The notes under the pieces are model-generated. The model was not told the DNA's origin and made no database searches. It was given only the letters and a program-made list of their open reading frames with translations. From assembly GCF_000521485.1 (NCBI RefSeq), contig NZ_BAVS01000005.1, positions 62,001-126,000 on the forward strand: a stretch of 64,000 bases of DNA, read 5' to 3'. The position numbers and the translations under genes were made by a program. This document shows, one piece after another, positions 49,250 through 59,399 of the stretch. The DNA comes from Gracilibacillus boraciitolerans JCM 21714. Lineage in GTDB: Bacteria > Bacillota > Bacilli > Bacillales > Amphibacillaceae. The number at the start of each line of letters is the position of its first letter. Positions within the stretch are counted from its first letter, which is position 1.

Positions 49250-50335
49250 GTACTTTTTGAGGTGCTGACAGGTTCAGCTCGTAACCGATGCCTGGTTGAT
49301 CCGGTAAGGTGACATAACCATCATGTACTTCCACTTCTGGCGTGATGATGTCTTTGTGCCAATATCGATTCGACGCACCAGGATCTGCCGGGAATTGAAA
49401 GTTCGGTAAGGTGGCTAATGCCAACGACTGTGCACGTCCAACCCCCCCCGCTTCAAGCATACCCCCCCCACACCAAACCGGAATGTGATGGTGTTCGCAG
49501 TAATCGTGGATTGCAATTGCATTTGTGATGCCACCAACTTTTGCTAATTTAATGCTGATGACTTTGCAGCTCTTTAGTGCGATCGCGGCTTTGACATCTG
49601 CTAAAGTATTAATACTTTCGTCTAAGCAGATCGGCGTGTGGATCTGTGCTTGTAATTCGGCATGATCAATCAGATCATCATGTGCTAATGGCTGTTCGAT
49701 CATCATCAAATTGTATTGATCAAGCTGTTTCAGATGCTCAATATCTTTTAATGTGTAGGCAGCATTCGCATCAACCATCAGTGGCGTGTCAGGGAAATGC
49801 TCGCGTACTTTTTCTAAGATATGAAGGTCCTGATTTGGTTTAATTTTTAATTTAATCCGCTGGTAGCCCTCGTCTAACAACTGTTGAATCTTGGTTAGCA
49901 GTTGATATTCATCGGATTGGATGCCAATCGCTGCTCCGACAGGAATTTTGTTCGTTATACCACCTATTGTGTGATACAGCGGCTTTTTTGACGTTTCGCA
50001 AAAAGATCCCAGACAGCACCCTCGATCGCTGCTTTTGCCATATGATTGCGCCTGACTTGTTGAAGCTGCAGCTCAGATGGATGCTTCATCTGCTGATGTT
50101 TGATCAATGGCCAAAGATGATGCTCGATCATATACTGGACTGTATCTGTTGTCTCCTCCGTGTACCAAGGTGAGGCAAATGCCACGGATTCCCCCCCATA
50201 ACCTCTGATTCCATACGCATCGATCAATTCGATAATCAGAATATCTTTTTCTTCAATAGTAGTTATGTTATTTGAGAATGGATGCTTAAGCGGCATCTTG
50301 AATCGATGAATAAGTAGCTTTTCAAATGCTAGCAT
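49242..50335 (-). CDS. menC: MenC-like enolase-superfamily protein, one frame break
   Basis: o-Succinylbenzoate synthase / N-acylamino acid racemase family. ATG 50335 has AAGGAG nine bases upstream. Catalytic Lys in RIKLKIKP, metal ligands in MVDANAAY, MMIEQPLAHDD and CLDESINT, second Lys in SIKLAKVGG. The break is T6 at 49984-49989; seven restore FAKRQKKPLYHTIGG. Extra Gly: CGGGMLEAGGVGRAQ (two C8 runs at 49442-49449 and 49462-49469) and GYGGESVAF. No other men genes are nearby, so OSB synthesis is likely but not certain; racemase activity is the alternative. Confidence 0.82.
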
Positions 50336-50339
50336 GGCG

Positions 50340-50475
50340 TATGGCTCCTTTTTATGGCCACTTTTATGTGTTTTATGGCCACTTTTGATACTTTTTATGG
50401 CCGCTTCATGTCCTTTTATGGCCACTTTTTGATACTTTATGGCCACTTTCAATAGTTTTATGGCCACTTTTACTT
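50340..50475. repeat. Tandem TGGCCA-centred repeats, second locus
   Basis: Six copies of TTTTATGGCCACTTTT-like units (one with GGCCGC) with spacers of 4-8 bases, in the menC leader and the 3' end of the NERD gene. Same unit as at 18.34-18.44 kb. Confidence 0.9.
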
Positions 50476-51433
50476 TTAGTGATTATCAATAAATCCGGAT
50501 GAGAATAGTACACAGCTTTCCTCACGCCAAATTTAATATACCCTGCTCTTTTGATTAGCTTTCTTGTAGCTTCTAGTGATTCCAGATGAAGAAAATGTTG
50601 CACTAATATTGTCGTCAATCTGTTCTGCATTAGTAATGCTAGAGCATACAAGATGGGATAATGAGCATCTGTACTGCGGGTTCCGCATGCTAAGCACTGC
50701 CAACGCATACGTTCACGTATCATCGGACGTCTTTGACATTGCGGGCAAGGTATTCCTTTCTTAAGATCTTCCCACAAAATATGATATCTTTCCAGTATTG
50801 GACTCAATCGTTCACAATGATGTTCGATGAGAAATTGGGATAGAGATTGATTGTTGGTTTCAGTGAGGTTTGTTGGATGCTTTTTTGCTAGTTTTTCTAA
50901 GATGAAGGGGGGGACGGACTGTCCAGTTATTACTCGTTCATAATCTGGATAGTCATATAATTTTAAAATAACCTTAGGATTAACAAAGACAGCAAAACGG
51001 TAAGTAGGTAAAAGTTCGATTTGCTGTTCGATAAAAAAAGTTCTAAGATTAGCATATTGACGGTCCACCTGTAAAATTGGATCGGTAAAGGATTCTGTAG
51101 TACCTTCTCTCACGCGTGTTAGCTGATTAGCTTTTGCATCAAAATAAATTTCACCATTATGACCTTTCACTTCAAACAGTACACGAAATCCTGGAGCTAA
51201 TACAATCCAATCGATTTGAAAAGGGATATGCTGTTCGACTCGGAGTCTTTTAATAAAAGTTAGCGAAGAAACATTTGCTTGTCCGAGGAAGATTCGAGGT
51301 TATCCTCACTTGTCTCTCCTACATCTATCATACGAAATTGTTCCATTATCTGTGGATATTCATGATGATGCTCTGGGAGGAGGTTGAGAAGGGCCTGGTA
51401 TTGCTGATATTTAATTGAATGGGTTGGAATCAC
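50406..51433 (-). CDS. NERD-domain protein with zinc ribbon, one frame break
   Basis: Nuclease-related-domain protein. The GTG at 51433 with AGGAGAGG upstream starts IPTHSIKYQQYQALLNLLPE. After a one-base break near 51265 the NERD core follows (VEQHIPFQIDWIVLAPGF, VLFEVKGHNGEIYFD). A zinc ribbon CPQCQRRPM...WQCLACGT lies near residue 240. The C-terminus SGHKTIESGHKVSKSGHK is encoded by the TGGCCA repeats and is probably a repeat-derived extension. VPPFILEK has a Pro pair from a G7 run at 50907-50913. Role unknown. Confidence 0.75.
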
Positions 51434-51471
51434 TTTTTCCTCTCCTTTCCTGTTTCCCAAAAGTATAGCAA

Positions 51472-51499
51472 AATGCACAGTAGAAATCTACTGTGCATC
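51472..51499 (-). terminator. Terminator of pta
   Basis: TGCACAGTAGA / TCTACTGTGCA perfect stem overlapping the pta stop codon. Confidence 0.85.
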
Positions 51500-52468
51500 T
51501 AATGCTTGAGCTGCTGTAATTAATGCTAATTTATAGGCGTCTTCACTGCTGCAGCCTCGTGACAAATCATTCACTGGTTTATTTAAACCTTGCAGGATCG
51601 GACCAACGGCATCAAATCCACCGAGTCGTTGAGCGATTTTGTAGCCTATATTACCTGCTGCAAGTCCTGGAAAAACAAATACATTTGCATCTCCTTTTAG
51701 GACAGATCCTGGCGCTTTTTTCTCAGCGACGGATGGTACAAATGCTGCGTCAAATTGAAATTCACCATCTAGTGTTAGGTCTGGTGCAATTTCTTTTGCT
51801 ATTGATACCGCTTCAGATACTTTTTCTGTTTCCTCTGACTTTGCGGATCCCTTAGTCGAGAAGCTTAGCATCGCTACACGTGGATCAATATCAAAGAGAC
51901 GCGCTGTTTCAGCACTGCTTATCGCAATTTCTGCGAGGTCCTGACTATTAGGCGCAATGTTGATCGCACAGTCTGCAAACACATACTTCTCCTCGTCACG
52001 GACCATAATGAATACACCAGACGTTTTTTTGACGCCTTCTTTTGTTTTAATTATTTGCAGTGCCGGTCTTACAGTGTCAGCCGTTGAGTGAGCAGCACCA
52101 CTTACTAAACCATCTGCTTTATTCATATAGACAAGCATCGTCCCAAAATAGTTTTCATCTAATAACATCTTGCGGGCATCTTCTTCTGTATTTTTCCCAT
52201 TACGTCGTTCCACAAAAGCGGTGACCATCTCTTCAAAGTCTGCGTATATGCTGGGATCTAATATGTCCACATCAGAAATATTAATGTTTAATTCCGTTGC
52301 CTTCTGTTCTATTTTTTCTTTAATTCCGACTAATACAGGTGTTACCAATCCTTCTTTTTGCAATGCACTAGCTGCTGTTAAAATTCGTTCGTCCAAACCT
52401 TCTGGAAATACTATTTTCCTTGCATTCCCTGCTAATCTACCTTTTATATCCGTAAACAAATCACTCAT
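51488..52468 (-). CDS. pta: Phosphate acetyltransferase
   Basis: Interconverts acetyl-CoA and acetyl-phosphate. 326 residues, the short Bacillus form. IVFPEGLDERILTAASALQK, SGAAHSTADTVRPALQIIKT and FPGLAAGNIGYKIAQRLGG are diagnostic. Divergent from hemQ, as in B. subtilis. Clean frame. Confidence 0.97.
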   Translation of the reverse strand: MSDLFTDIKGRLAGNARKIVFPEGLDERILTAASALQKEGLVTPVLVGIKEKIEQKATELNINISDVDILDPSIYADFEEMVTAFVERRNGKNTEEDARKMLLDENYFGTMLVYMNKADGLVSGAAHSTADTVRPALQIIKTKEGVKKTSGVFIMVRDEEKYVFADCAINIAPNSQDLAEIAISSAETARLFDIDPRVAMLSFSTKGSAKSEETEKVSEAVSIAKEIAPDLTLDGEFQFDAAFVPSVAEKKAPGSVLKGDANVFVFPGLAAGNIGYKIAQRLGGFDAVGPILQGLNKPVNDLSRGCSSEDAYKLALITAAQALDAQ

Positions 52469-52688
52469 GTTTGAAACCCTCCATTTTATTATCTGTATTA
52501 TATGATACGCCTTTTTGTGTCATAATGAAAGTGTGAGATGGAATGAAGGCGTTTTTTCCTGTTTTTTTCAAAAAATGTTCATACGATTGTCAAATATTGA
52601 TCAGCGCTTATAGCATTTCAATAAGTATTTTTCCCCCCCAAATATGTTATATTAAAACGAAAGAAGCATTGAAAAGGAGTGAAGCAAA

Positions 52689-53435
52689 ATGCCAGAAGCA
52701 GTTGAGACAATGGATGGATGGTATTGTTTACACGATTTACGTAAAATAGATTGGACAAAATGGAAAAAAGCCTCCGAAGAAGAACGTAAACAGGCTGTCG
52801 AGGAATTACAGACGATGTTACGCGAATGGGAAGATGTAGCAGAAAATAGAGATGGCAGTCACGCGTTCTATTCGATTATGGGCCAAAAGGCAGACTTTAT
52901 CTTAATGATCCTGCGTCCTACAATACAAGAGTTAAGTGAAATTGAATTACGTTTTAACAAATCAACATTTGCAGAATTCACCACGCCTAGTTATTCCTAT
53001 GTATCGGTGGTCGAATTATCGAAGTATATGTCAAAAGAGAATGACAATCCAGAGGACAATCCAGGTGTTCGCGCGCGTCTAAAACCAAAATTGCCAGATT
53101 GGGATCACATTTGTTTCTATCCAATGGACAAGCGTCGGGAAGGTAATGATAATTGGTACATGTTACCAATGGATGAACGTCGTCAATTAATGTATGAGCA
53201 TAGTTTAACCGGCAGAAAATATGCGGGTGAAATCAAACAAATTGTTACAGGTTCCATGGGCTTTGATGATTGGGAATGGAGTGTCACCTTATTTGCTAAA
53301 GATGTCCTCCAGCTTAAGAAAATTGTCTATGAAATGAGATTTGATGTCGTGAGTGCACGCTATGGTGAATTCGGACCCTTCTACGTCGGAAATATTTTAA
53401 AAACTGATGCTATCCCAGCCTATTTATCTGTTTAA
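52689..53435 (+). CDS. hemQ: Coproheme decarboxylase HemQ
   Basis: Last step of the coproporphyrin-dependent haem pathway of Gram-positives. 248 residues of the chlorite-dismutase-like fold. The catalytic Tyr is in [11 protein letters not shown] and the haem ligand His in [35 protein letters not shown] follows. RBS AAGGAG. A C7 run lies in the promoter (52633-52639) just before an extended -10 TGTTATATT. Confidence 0.97.
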   Translation: MPEAVETMDGWYCLHDLRKIDWTKWKKASEEERKQAVEELQTMLREWEDVAENRDGSHAFYSIMGQKADFILMILRPTIQELSEIELRFNKSTFAEFTTPSYSYVSVVELSKYMSKENDNPEDNPGVRARLKPKLPDWDHICFYPMDKRREGNDNWYMLPMDERRQLMYEHSLTGRKYAGEIKQIVTGSMGFDDWEWSVTLFAKDVLQLKKIVYEMRFDVVSARYGEFGPFYVGNILKTDAIPAYLSV

Positions 53436-53467
53436 GCACACGTTTATACTGTGTGTGCTTTTTTTAT
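53436..53467 (+). terminator. Terminator of hemQ
   Basis: AAGCACAC / GTGTGCTT stem followed by T7 right after the hemQ stop. Confidence 0.85.
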
Positions 53468-53550
53468 GCATGTTTACTTTCTTAATTGCATATAGATGAC
53501 TAGTAGGAATGAGTTCGATTCGATTTCCAATTAGGAAAGGAGACATATCG

Positions 53551-54004
53551 ATGAGCCAAAGTCAAGACCAAAACAGGCAACAGCCTTATCAACAGGGGGC
53601 AGCCACTCAGTCGTATAACCCGCAAAGCTATTATGGTGGATATGGTGGGTATAATGGGTATCAATATCCAGGAATGGGGGCAAATGCCACAACAACAGCC
53701 AAAAGTATCTGATATACCTGGTATGTTACCATCCGAAGAGTCTTATATAGAAAACATCTTGCGACTTAACAAAGGGAAAAAAGCGACAGTGTACATGACC
53801 TTTGAAAACAATGATCGTTGGAATGCAAAAGTGTTTAAGGGAATTATTGAGGCAGCTGGACGTGATCATATTGTATTAAGTGATCTTGAAACAGGAAAAA
53901 GATATATATTATTAATGGTGTACTTAGATTACATTACCTTTGATGAGGAAATTAACTATGATTATCCATATAATCAAGGGATGGCTTCCTATACGCCTCG
54001 ATAA
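53551..54004 (+). CDS. gerQ: Spore coat protein GerQ, one frame break
   Basis: Inner coat protein, needed to recruit the cortex hydrolase CwlJ and cross-linked by transglutaminase. ATG 53551 with AAAGGAG. N-terminal Gln/Tyr/Gly-rich part (SYYGGYGGYNGYQYPGMG) then conserved VSDIPGMLPSEESYIENILR and MVYLDYITFDEEINYDYPYN. The break is G5 at 53676-53680; four restore YPGMGQMPQQQPKV. Confidence 0.93.
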
Positions 54005-54011
54005 GCTAACA

Positions 54012-54045
54012 CGGACACAAGCTAATCTGCTTGTGTCCTTTATTT
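54012..54045 (+). terminator. Terminator of gerQ
   Basis: GGACACAAGC / GCTTGTGTCC stem then TTTATTTT. Confidence 0.88.
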
Positions 54046-54065
54046 TGAGGGGGGGGAATATATCA

Positions 54066-54317
54066 ATGAACAAAAGGGCCTCTATCGATGAAATAACTGT
54101 CACGTTTTTTAGCATCACCTTAGTTGTTATAGTACTAGCATGGCAAACGGGTTCTTTTCCACTTTATCTCCTGGCACTTTTCAGCCTGAGCGTTAACCTT
54201 TTTATTGAGGCTTATAAGGAGCGAAAAAGGGGGGGGAATAACTTCTTCTTTTCCCAGCAGTTGCTGAGAGGGATTTCCTTATGGCTGATTATAATCGCAG
54301 CATTTTTTCTCTTATAA
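54066..54317 (+). CDS. Small membrane protein, unknown
   Basis: 83 residues; two hydrophobic spans in the first half (VTFFSITLVVIVLAWQTG, FPLYLLALFSLSVNLFIEAY), a basic middle KERKRGGNN, and a third span ISLWLIIIAAFFLL at the end. The ribosome site lies in a G8 run. KRGGNN has a Gly pair from G8 at 54229-54236. I do not recognise the family; position downstream of gerQ hints at sporulation, unproven. Confidence 0.55.
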   Translation: MNKRASIDEITVTFFSITLVVIVLAWQTGSFPLYLLALFSLSVNLFIEAYKERKRGGNNFFFSQQLLRGISLWLIIIAAFFLL

Positions 54318-54359
54318 AAATTTAAATGCACATAAGGAAGAATTATTTTAATAAATGTG

Positions 54360-54525
54360 GTCACTTTGAAAGGATCATATGTGTAATAACCGCTCCGGCT
54401 TGCCCACTTCGCTTTCACTCCTACGGGATGTTTTTATTCGAAGATCCACTTTGGCTTGCCAAAGTTAGCTGAGAAGAAAAACCCGTGGCAAGGGAAGCGG
54501 ACAAGCCGAAGCGTCTGTTACGCAG
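54360..54525 (+). repeat. Palindromic element, copy C
   Basis: CTTTGAAAGGATCATATGTG then AATAACCGCTCCGGCTTGCC; inner perfect hairpin ACTTTGGC-TT-GCCAAAGT; right arm GGGAAGCGGACAAGCCGAAG. Homologous to copies A and B. Confidence 0.88.
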
Positions 54526-54584
54526 TCAAATTATTTCATCATTACCACATCAATTTATGAATATGAATTGCTTTTTATACAATA

Positions 54585-54635
54585 AAAACCCGAACGATAA
54601 CATATTCTCATCGTTCGGGTTTTACTTTTATCAAA
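54585..54635. terminator. Convergent terminator, 54.1-kb gene / ywdK
   Basis: AAAACCCGAACGAT / ATCGTTCGGGTTTT stem with T-rich ends, followed by ACTTTTATCA as at 1.2 and 33.36 kb. Confidence 0.85.
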
Positions 54636-54662
54636 TTGTTTTTGACTCCACCTCCATTAAAA

Positions 54663-55031
54663 TTAAATAAATTTGGTGACGGCATAGCCTAATAATATCC
54701 AGCCGATTAAAAACGCTAATCCACCAATTGGCGTGATCATCGCAAAGGTTTTAATAGAGGTTGTCGAGTATAAATACAGGCTGCCTGAGAACAATATAAT
54801 TCCCGCAAAGAAGAACCAGCCAGCAGAGACGATACTGCCTGCGGTGATTTTTTGCATTAACAAACCTGTTGCTAACAAGGCTACCGTATGGAACATCTGG
54901 TAGTTGACGGCTTTTTCCCATGTTGCCAACATCTTTTCAGACAACTTTCCTTCCAGTCCATGAGCGCCGAAAGCTCCCAATGCCACAGCGAGAAAACCGT
55001 TTAAGATACCTAATAATAAAAAGATCTTCAT
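54663..55031 (-). CDS. ywdK: DUF423 membrane protein YwdK
   Basis: 122 residues, four membrane spans. NGFLAVALGAFGAHGLEGKL and KAVNYQMFHTVALLATGLLM are hallmarks of DUF423; ITPIGGLAFLIGWILLGY at the end. Neighbour of gerQ in B. subtilis as here. Function unknown. Confidence 0.92.
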   Translation of the reverse strand: MKIFLLLGILNGFLAVALGAFGAHGLEGKLSEKMLATWEKAVNYQMFHTVALLATGLLMQKITAGSIVSAGWFFFAGIILFSGSLYLYSTTSIKTFAMITPIGGLAFLIGWILLGYAVTKFI

Positions 55032-55049
55032 TCTCTTCTTCTCTCCCTT

Positions 55050-55328
55050 TTAAAAATCAAGTAATGAATTACCATTCTCCTCGTCTTCTTCTATCTTTTT
55101 CTCTTGTTTTATTTGCTGTCGTGGTGCTGATTCACCAGTCATTTTCTGCCATTCTACTTCTTCGATTGCAGCAGGAGAAGCGGAAGAAGAACTATCCTGA
55201 TCTAACAATAAGTCTGTTAACGATTGAATCGCTTTCGCATGCTCCCTTACTTTTGCTTGATTATGCAATGCTTGTTGACTCTCTGTAATAATCTTCTTTA
55301 ATATTTGCTGATCGGTAATTGCCATCAT
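55050..55328 (-). CDS. ywdI: YwdI-like soluble protein (DUF5327)
   Basis: About 92 residues; MAITDQQILKKIITESQQAL and VREHAKAIQSLTDLLLDQ then an acidic, Ser/Glu-rich tail ending NSLLDF. Start ATG 55328 with GGAGGA three bases upstream; the longer frame to 55427 has no ribosome site. Lies between ywdK and the symporter. Function unknown. Confidence 0.75.
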   Translation of the reverse strand: MMAITDQQILKKIITESQQALHNQAKVREHAKAIQSLTDLLLDQDSSSSASPAAIEEVEWQKMTGESAPRQQIKQEKKIEEDEENGNSLLDF

Positions 55329-55348
55329 GACTCCTCCCCCCCTTTCCG

Positions 55349-56696
55349 TTATTTTACTATACCTAATGAATTCAGGAAAATAATAATAATAATAATTGGG
55401 GCGATAAATTTCACAAGGATATACCAAAGCTTACCAATCGATTGATTTGTTAAATCGGATGATTCCAGTGCTTCCTGCTTTGTGAAATACCAGCCAACAA
55501 ATAGAGCCATTGTCAAACCACCGATTGGTAAAAAGACATTGGAAGAAAGAAAGTCCATGGAATCTAAAATATTTCGATTGCCAATTAAAGTAACGTTGCT
55601 CCATCGTCCCATCCCTAACGATACGGTTACTCCTGAGGCAAAAATAACGATACCTGCTATTAAGGAAGCAATTTTTCGCGACATTTTGGCAGCACGCATC
55701 ATATATGCGACAGGCACTTCCAATAACGAAATCGATGAAGAAATCGCAGCTAAACTTAACGCTGTGAAGAAAACCAAACCAATGATGCCACCAAAGTTCA
55801 TTTGATGAAAAATTTCCGGTAAGGTTATAAAGACAAGTGGTGGACCTGAGCTCGGATCAATCCCAAATGCAAAAACTGCCGGAAAGATAACAATCCCTGA
55901 AATAATGGCAAACAGGGTATCCATGATACCAATACCAACTGTTGCACTCGGCAGTTTATGCTGTTTTGATAAATAACTGCCATACGTCATCATTGTACCT
56001 ACACCTAAGCTTAGCGAAAAGAAGGCTTGTCCTAAAGCTGCTATATAAACAGATGGATCCTCTAACACCGACCAATCAGGCTGAAACAGAAAGGCTAGTC
56101 CTGCTCCTGCTCCAGGTAGTGTCACACTATAGATCGCTAGACCAACCAGCATCAAAGCTAAAATTGGCATCAATATTTTATTGGTAAGCTCGATTCCTCT
56201 TTTCACACCTCCCAAAACAATAAGCATGGTAATCCCCATAAATAACGCATGCCAAAATAATGGTGCATAGTCCTGAGTAATAAAGCTTCGAAGGAACCGC
56301 CATATCCTATGTCTGGCATATCAGCCATCATACCTGTGACATATCCCCACCAGTAATAAAGCGCCCAGCCAGCAACAACGCTGTAAAAGCTTAATATTAA
56401 AAAGGCACTGGCGACACCTAAATATCCGACCATGTACCATGCTGTTTCGGTGCTAACTTTTTATAGGATCCGACAATATCCTGTTGTGCTTTTCTGCCAA
56501 TACTTACTTCTACTAATAACAAGGGAATGCCGATCACTAACACACTTACTATATATAAAATTAAGAATGCTCCACCGCCATTTTCACCTGCTACATAGGA
56601 AAACCGCCAAATATTACCTAACCCGACGGCAGACCCCATGGCAGCTAGTATAAACCCAAGTCTTGACGCCCAATTTTCTCGTTGCATTTTTTTCAC
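55349..56696 (-). CDS. Sodium-dependent neurotransmitter-family (SNF/NSS) transporter, two frame breaks
   Basis: LeuT-type Na+-coupled amino-acid symporter, about 448 residues when joined, eleven or twelve spans. The first helix has the sodium/substrate unwound region SRLGFILAAMGSAVGLGNIW and FSYVAGENGGGAFLILY. Breaks: near 56455 one T/A is missing (restores KKFSTETAWYMVGYLGVAS) and near 56288 one A/T is missing (restores GGSFESFITQDYAPLFWHAL). FFSLSLGVGTMMTYGSYL is the core of helix 6. Substrate cannot be read; alkaliphile and halophile relatives vary. Confidence 0.9.
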
Positions 56697-56845
56697 CTCG
56701 CTGATATATTATAGAGCCTTCCCTATTGTACACGATCTTAGAATCCATTTCTATCTTATATTAATGATGGAATACTTTTCTTGTCAACTATCGTTTTAGG
56801 ATCATTTTTTTTATGAAATATTAGTGTAGATTACAAGATTCTTTG

Positions 56846-56885
56846 GCACCAAAAAGAAAAGCCATCTCTTTACGATGACTTTTCT
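56846..56885 (-). terminator. Terminator of acyltransferase gene
   Basis: AAAGAAAAGTCATCGTA / GAGATGGCTTTTCTTTTT imperfect stem overlapping the gene's 3' end. Confidence 0.75.
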
Positions 56886-57905
56886 TTGAAATGATATCTT
56901 GCCTTTTTACTCCGCTCTGCCCACCAGTGTTGGATACCGGACGTCTGAAGTTCTACAATGGGCTGTGCGAACAGCTGCACCCATTTAGATGATAAAAACC
57001 AGACAATTGCGGCGGCTATTACTGCTAATCCAATCGTATCCAGGTTATGATCAACTGCAAGTAATTTTGCCTGGCGCCCATATTGAATGATGACACCGTG
57101 TAATAAATAAACATACATAGTATTTTGGCCCAGGGATGTGAATGAAAAACGTTGACGCGGTACTAAGATTAATACCGAGAACACCATTAATGCTGCTATC
57201 CCATATAATGCCGCTCGAAATAAACCACCATATAGTGACGCCTCTAACGTCTGATAGGACTGTGAGCCAAATAACCAATCAGCGGGAATTGTCGGTGTCA
57301 CATAGCTCACAACAAATACAGTTACTAATATACCACAGGCGACTGCCTTTTTATTTACAGTTTGCGAGTTAAACAATTGTTCTTTAGACAGCCAATATCC
57401 GATTAAGAAAAACGGAAAGAAAACCATGGTACGAGATAAGCTAAACTCTGGACCAATAAAAGGTAAATAGCCTGCCCCCAATTCCGATCGCAAAAGCAAT
57501 GGCTATACCAAGCAAAGGCGATATTCTCTTATATATAATTAATAAAAGGTGCCAACTAAATAAACTCAATAAAAACCATAAACCCCCCCATTGCGGATCA
57601 TATAAGGAATTATCCCAACTGCCCTTGCCAATTCCCAAAAAGTAAATCGAATAGAAAATTTGAAATAAGAAGTATGGTATCAAAATCCGTTTCGCTAACT
57701 TACGGATGTATCCCTTATCACTTTCCCCCCCTTTTGCAAAAAAACCACTCGCTAAAACAAAAACAGGCATATGAAAAAGATAGATCCACTGATACAAGAC
57801 ATTCACTAATTCAATTTGACTTTTTAATGGTTGAATTAAATGACCAAATACCACCAAAAAGATAAACAGGAGCTTTGCATTATCAAAATAAGCCTCTCGT
57901 TGCAT
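56870..57905 (-). CDS. Integral membrane acyltransferase (family 3), one frame break
   Basis: About 345 residues, ten or so spans, starting REAYFDNAKLLFIFLVVFGH, where Asp/Asn and the His are typical of the acyltransferase-3 family that decorates surface polysaccharides. LFHMPVFVLASGFFAKGG and later YVYLLHGVIIQYGR also fit. The break is C5 at 57475-57479; four restore AIGIGAGYLPFIGPEFSLSR. Gly pairs KGGES and QWGGLWF come from C7 runs. Acyl acceptor unknown. Confidence 0.85.
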
Positions 57906-58024
57906 CGTTTATTCTCCCTTATTATGCTCTTTTCTACCATAATACCCGCTGCAAGGAAGAAGAAAACTAAATCAGCTCATTGTTACCAAACTGTAATTAT
58001 ACTGTTACCTTTCTGACAAAGCTG

Positions 58025-59260
58025 CTAAAAATGAATGGCCCATGTTCCATTGCGGAAGATGGCTTCTCTTTCTCCACTCGCCGTAATGCCATCAATGTTC
58101 ATTGCTTGAGAACCAATCATAAAATCCTCATGAACGATACTATCATTGACACCATGCTGATCCATTTCTTCTTCACTCATATCTGATCCGCCTTTGATAT
58201 TAGTCGGATATGCCTTACCTAATGCAATATGACAGGAAGCATTTTCATCAAATAAGGTATTGAAGAAAATAATTCCCGACTGCGATACTGGTGATTCATG
58301 TGGCACTAATGCAACCTCACCAAGACGAGACGCTCCATCTTCATCCGCTTCTAATAATTGTTTTAATGCCTGCTCACCTTTCTCACAGGTATAATCAACC
58401 ACTTTTCCATCTTTAAAGGTTAACGTGAAGTTTTCGATTAATTGACCTTGGAAGCTTAACGGTTTCGTGCTGGTAACCTGACCATTCACACCATATTTAT
58501 GCGGCATCGAAAATACTTCTTCGGTCGGGATATTAGGGTTAAACGTCACATCATCGGCAGCCTTCGCTGCTCCCCCCCCATGCCAGATATGTCCCTCTGG
58601 TAATTCGATCGTTAAGTCCGTACCTTCCGCCTGAAAATATAATTTATGATAATTTTTATTATTTAGGTATTCGCGAGCATCCTTCAATAATTGATTATGC
58701 TGTTTCCATGCTGCAATAGGATCTGACTGATCAACCCGTGCAATTCGGAAAATTTCCTTCCATAATTTATCCTTCGCCTCTTCCTTAGGTACGTCCGGAA
58801 AGATTTTCTCGGCCCATTCTGTTGTTGGGTAACCAACGATGGACCAGCGTGCTTTATCATTCATCATATAATCGCGATACTCTTTTAGCGCAGTGGAGCT
58901 TGCTTTGGTTACAGCTGCCATCCGTTCACCTTCAATATCTTTTAATAAATCTGGATTTTCGCCATAGATATTTAATACAGCATATCCTTGTTTGACCATA
59001 CTAACCATGGCATCCTTTCGCCATTCTGGGAACGATTCTAATACTTCGATTGGAGCATGTTTCATTTTCAAATACGTTAATTCATCGTCTTTCCATTCGA
59101 CATGAACATTCTTTGCTCCCATTTGGTAAGCTTGTTTCACGACGATTCGGGCAAATTCAATCGCCTCGATCGGTGACTGAATAAGAAGACCTTGATTCTT
59201 TTGTAAATTCACACCCGTATTTAGAGCTAACTGCGCATATTTTGTTAATAAGGTATTCAT
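58025..59260 (-). CDS. ampS: Aminopeptidase, M29 family (AmpS-like)
   Basis: Metallo-aminopeptidase, 411 residues, normal length. YTCEKGEQALKQLLEADEDG then ASRLGEVALVPHESPVSQSG, ASCHIALGKAYPTNIKGGSD and NDSIVHEDFMIGSQAMNIDG provide the metal ligands (Glu, Glu, His, His, Asp). EGHIWHGGGAAKA includes an extra Gly from C8 at 58572-58579. Confidence 0.93.
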   Translation of the reverse strand: MNTLLTKYAQLALNTGVNLQKNQGLLIQSPIEAIEFARIVVKQAYQMGAKNVHVEWKDDELTYLKMKHAPIEVLESFPEWRKDAMVSMVKQGYAVLNIYGENPDLLKDIEGERMAAVTKASSTALKEYRDYMMNDKARWSIVGYPTTEWAEKIFPDVPKEEAKDKLWKEIFRIARVDQSDPIAAWKQHNQLLKDAREYLNNKNYHKLYFQAEGTDLTIELPEGHIWHGGGAAKAADDVTFNPNIPTEEVFSMPHKYGVNGQVTSTKPLSFQGQLIENFTLTFKDGKVVDYTCEKGEQALKQLLEADEDGASRLGEVALVPHESPVSQSGIIFFNTLFDENASCHIALGKAYPTNIKGGSDMSEEEMDQHGVNDSIVHEDFMIGSQAMNIDGITASGEREAIFRNGTWAIHF

Positions 59261-59399
59261 GTTTATTCCTCCTTGAATTCATTCTCCATATTATGCTACC
59301 TTAATCATTTAAAAATGCAAATACCTGGCTTATCGGTTTACTTCCTAAGGGTTGTGTGGCATTAATAGAAACATAGACTTTACGGATGAGGTGAAGCAA

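Larger units (their letters stand above)
54318..54662. other. Gap with palindromic element and terminator
   Basis: 345 bases without a gene, mostly palindromic element copy C and a hairpin terminator shared by convergent neighbours. Confidence 0.75.
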
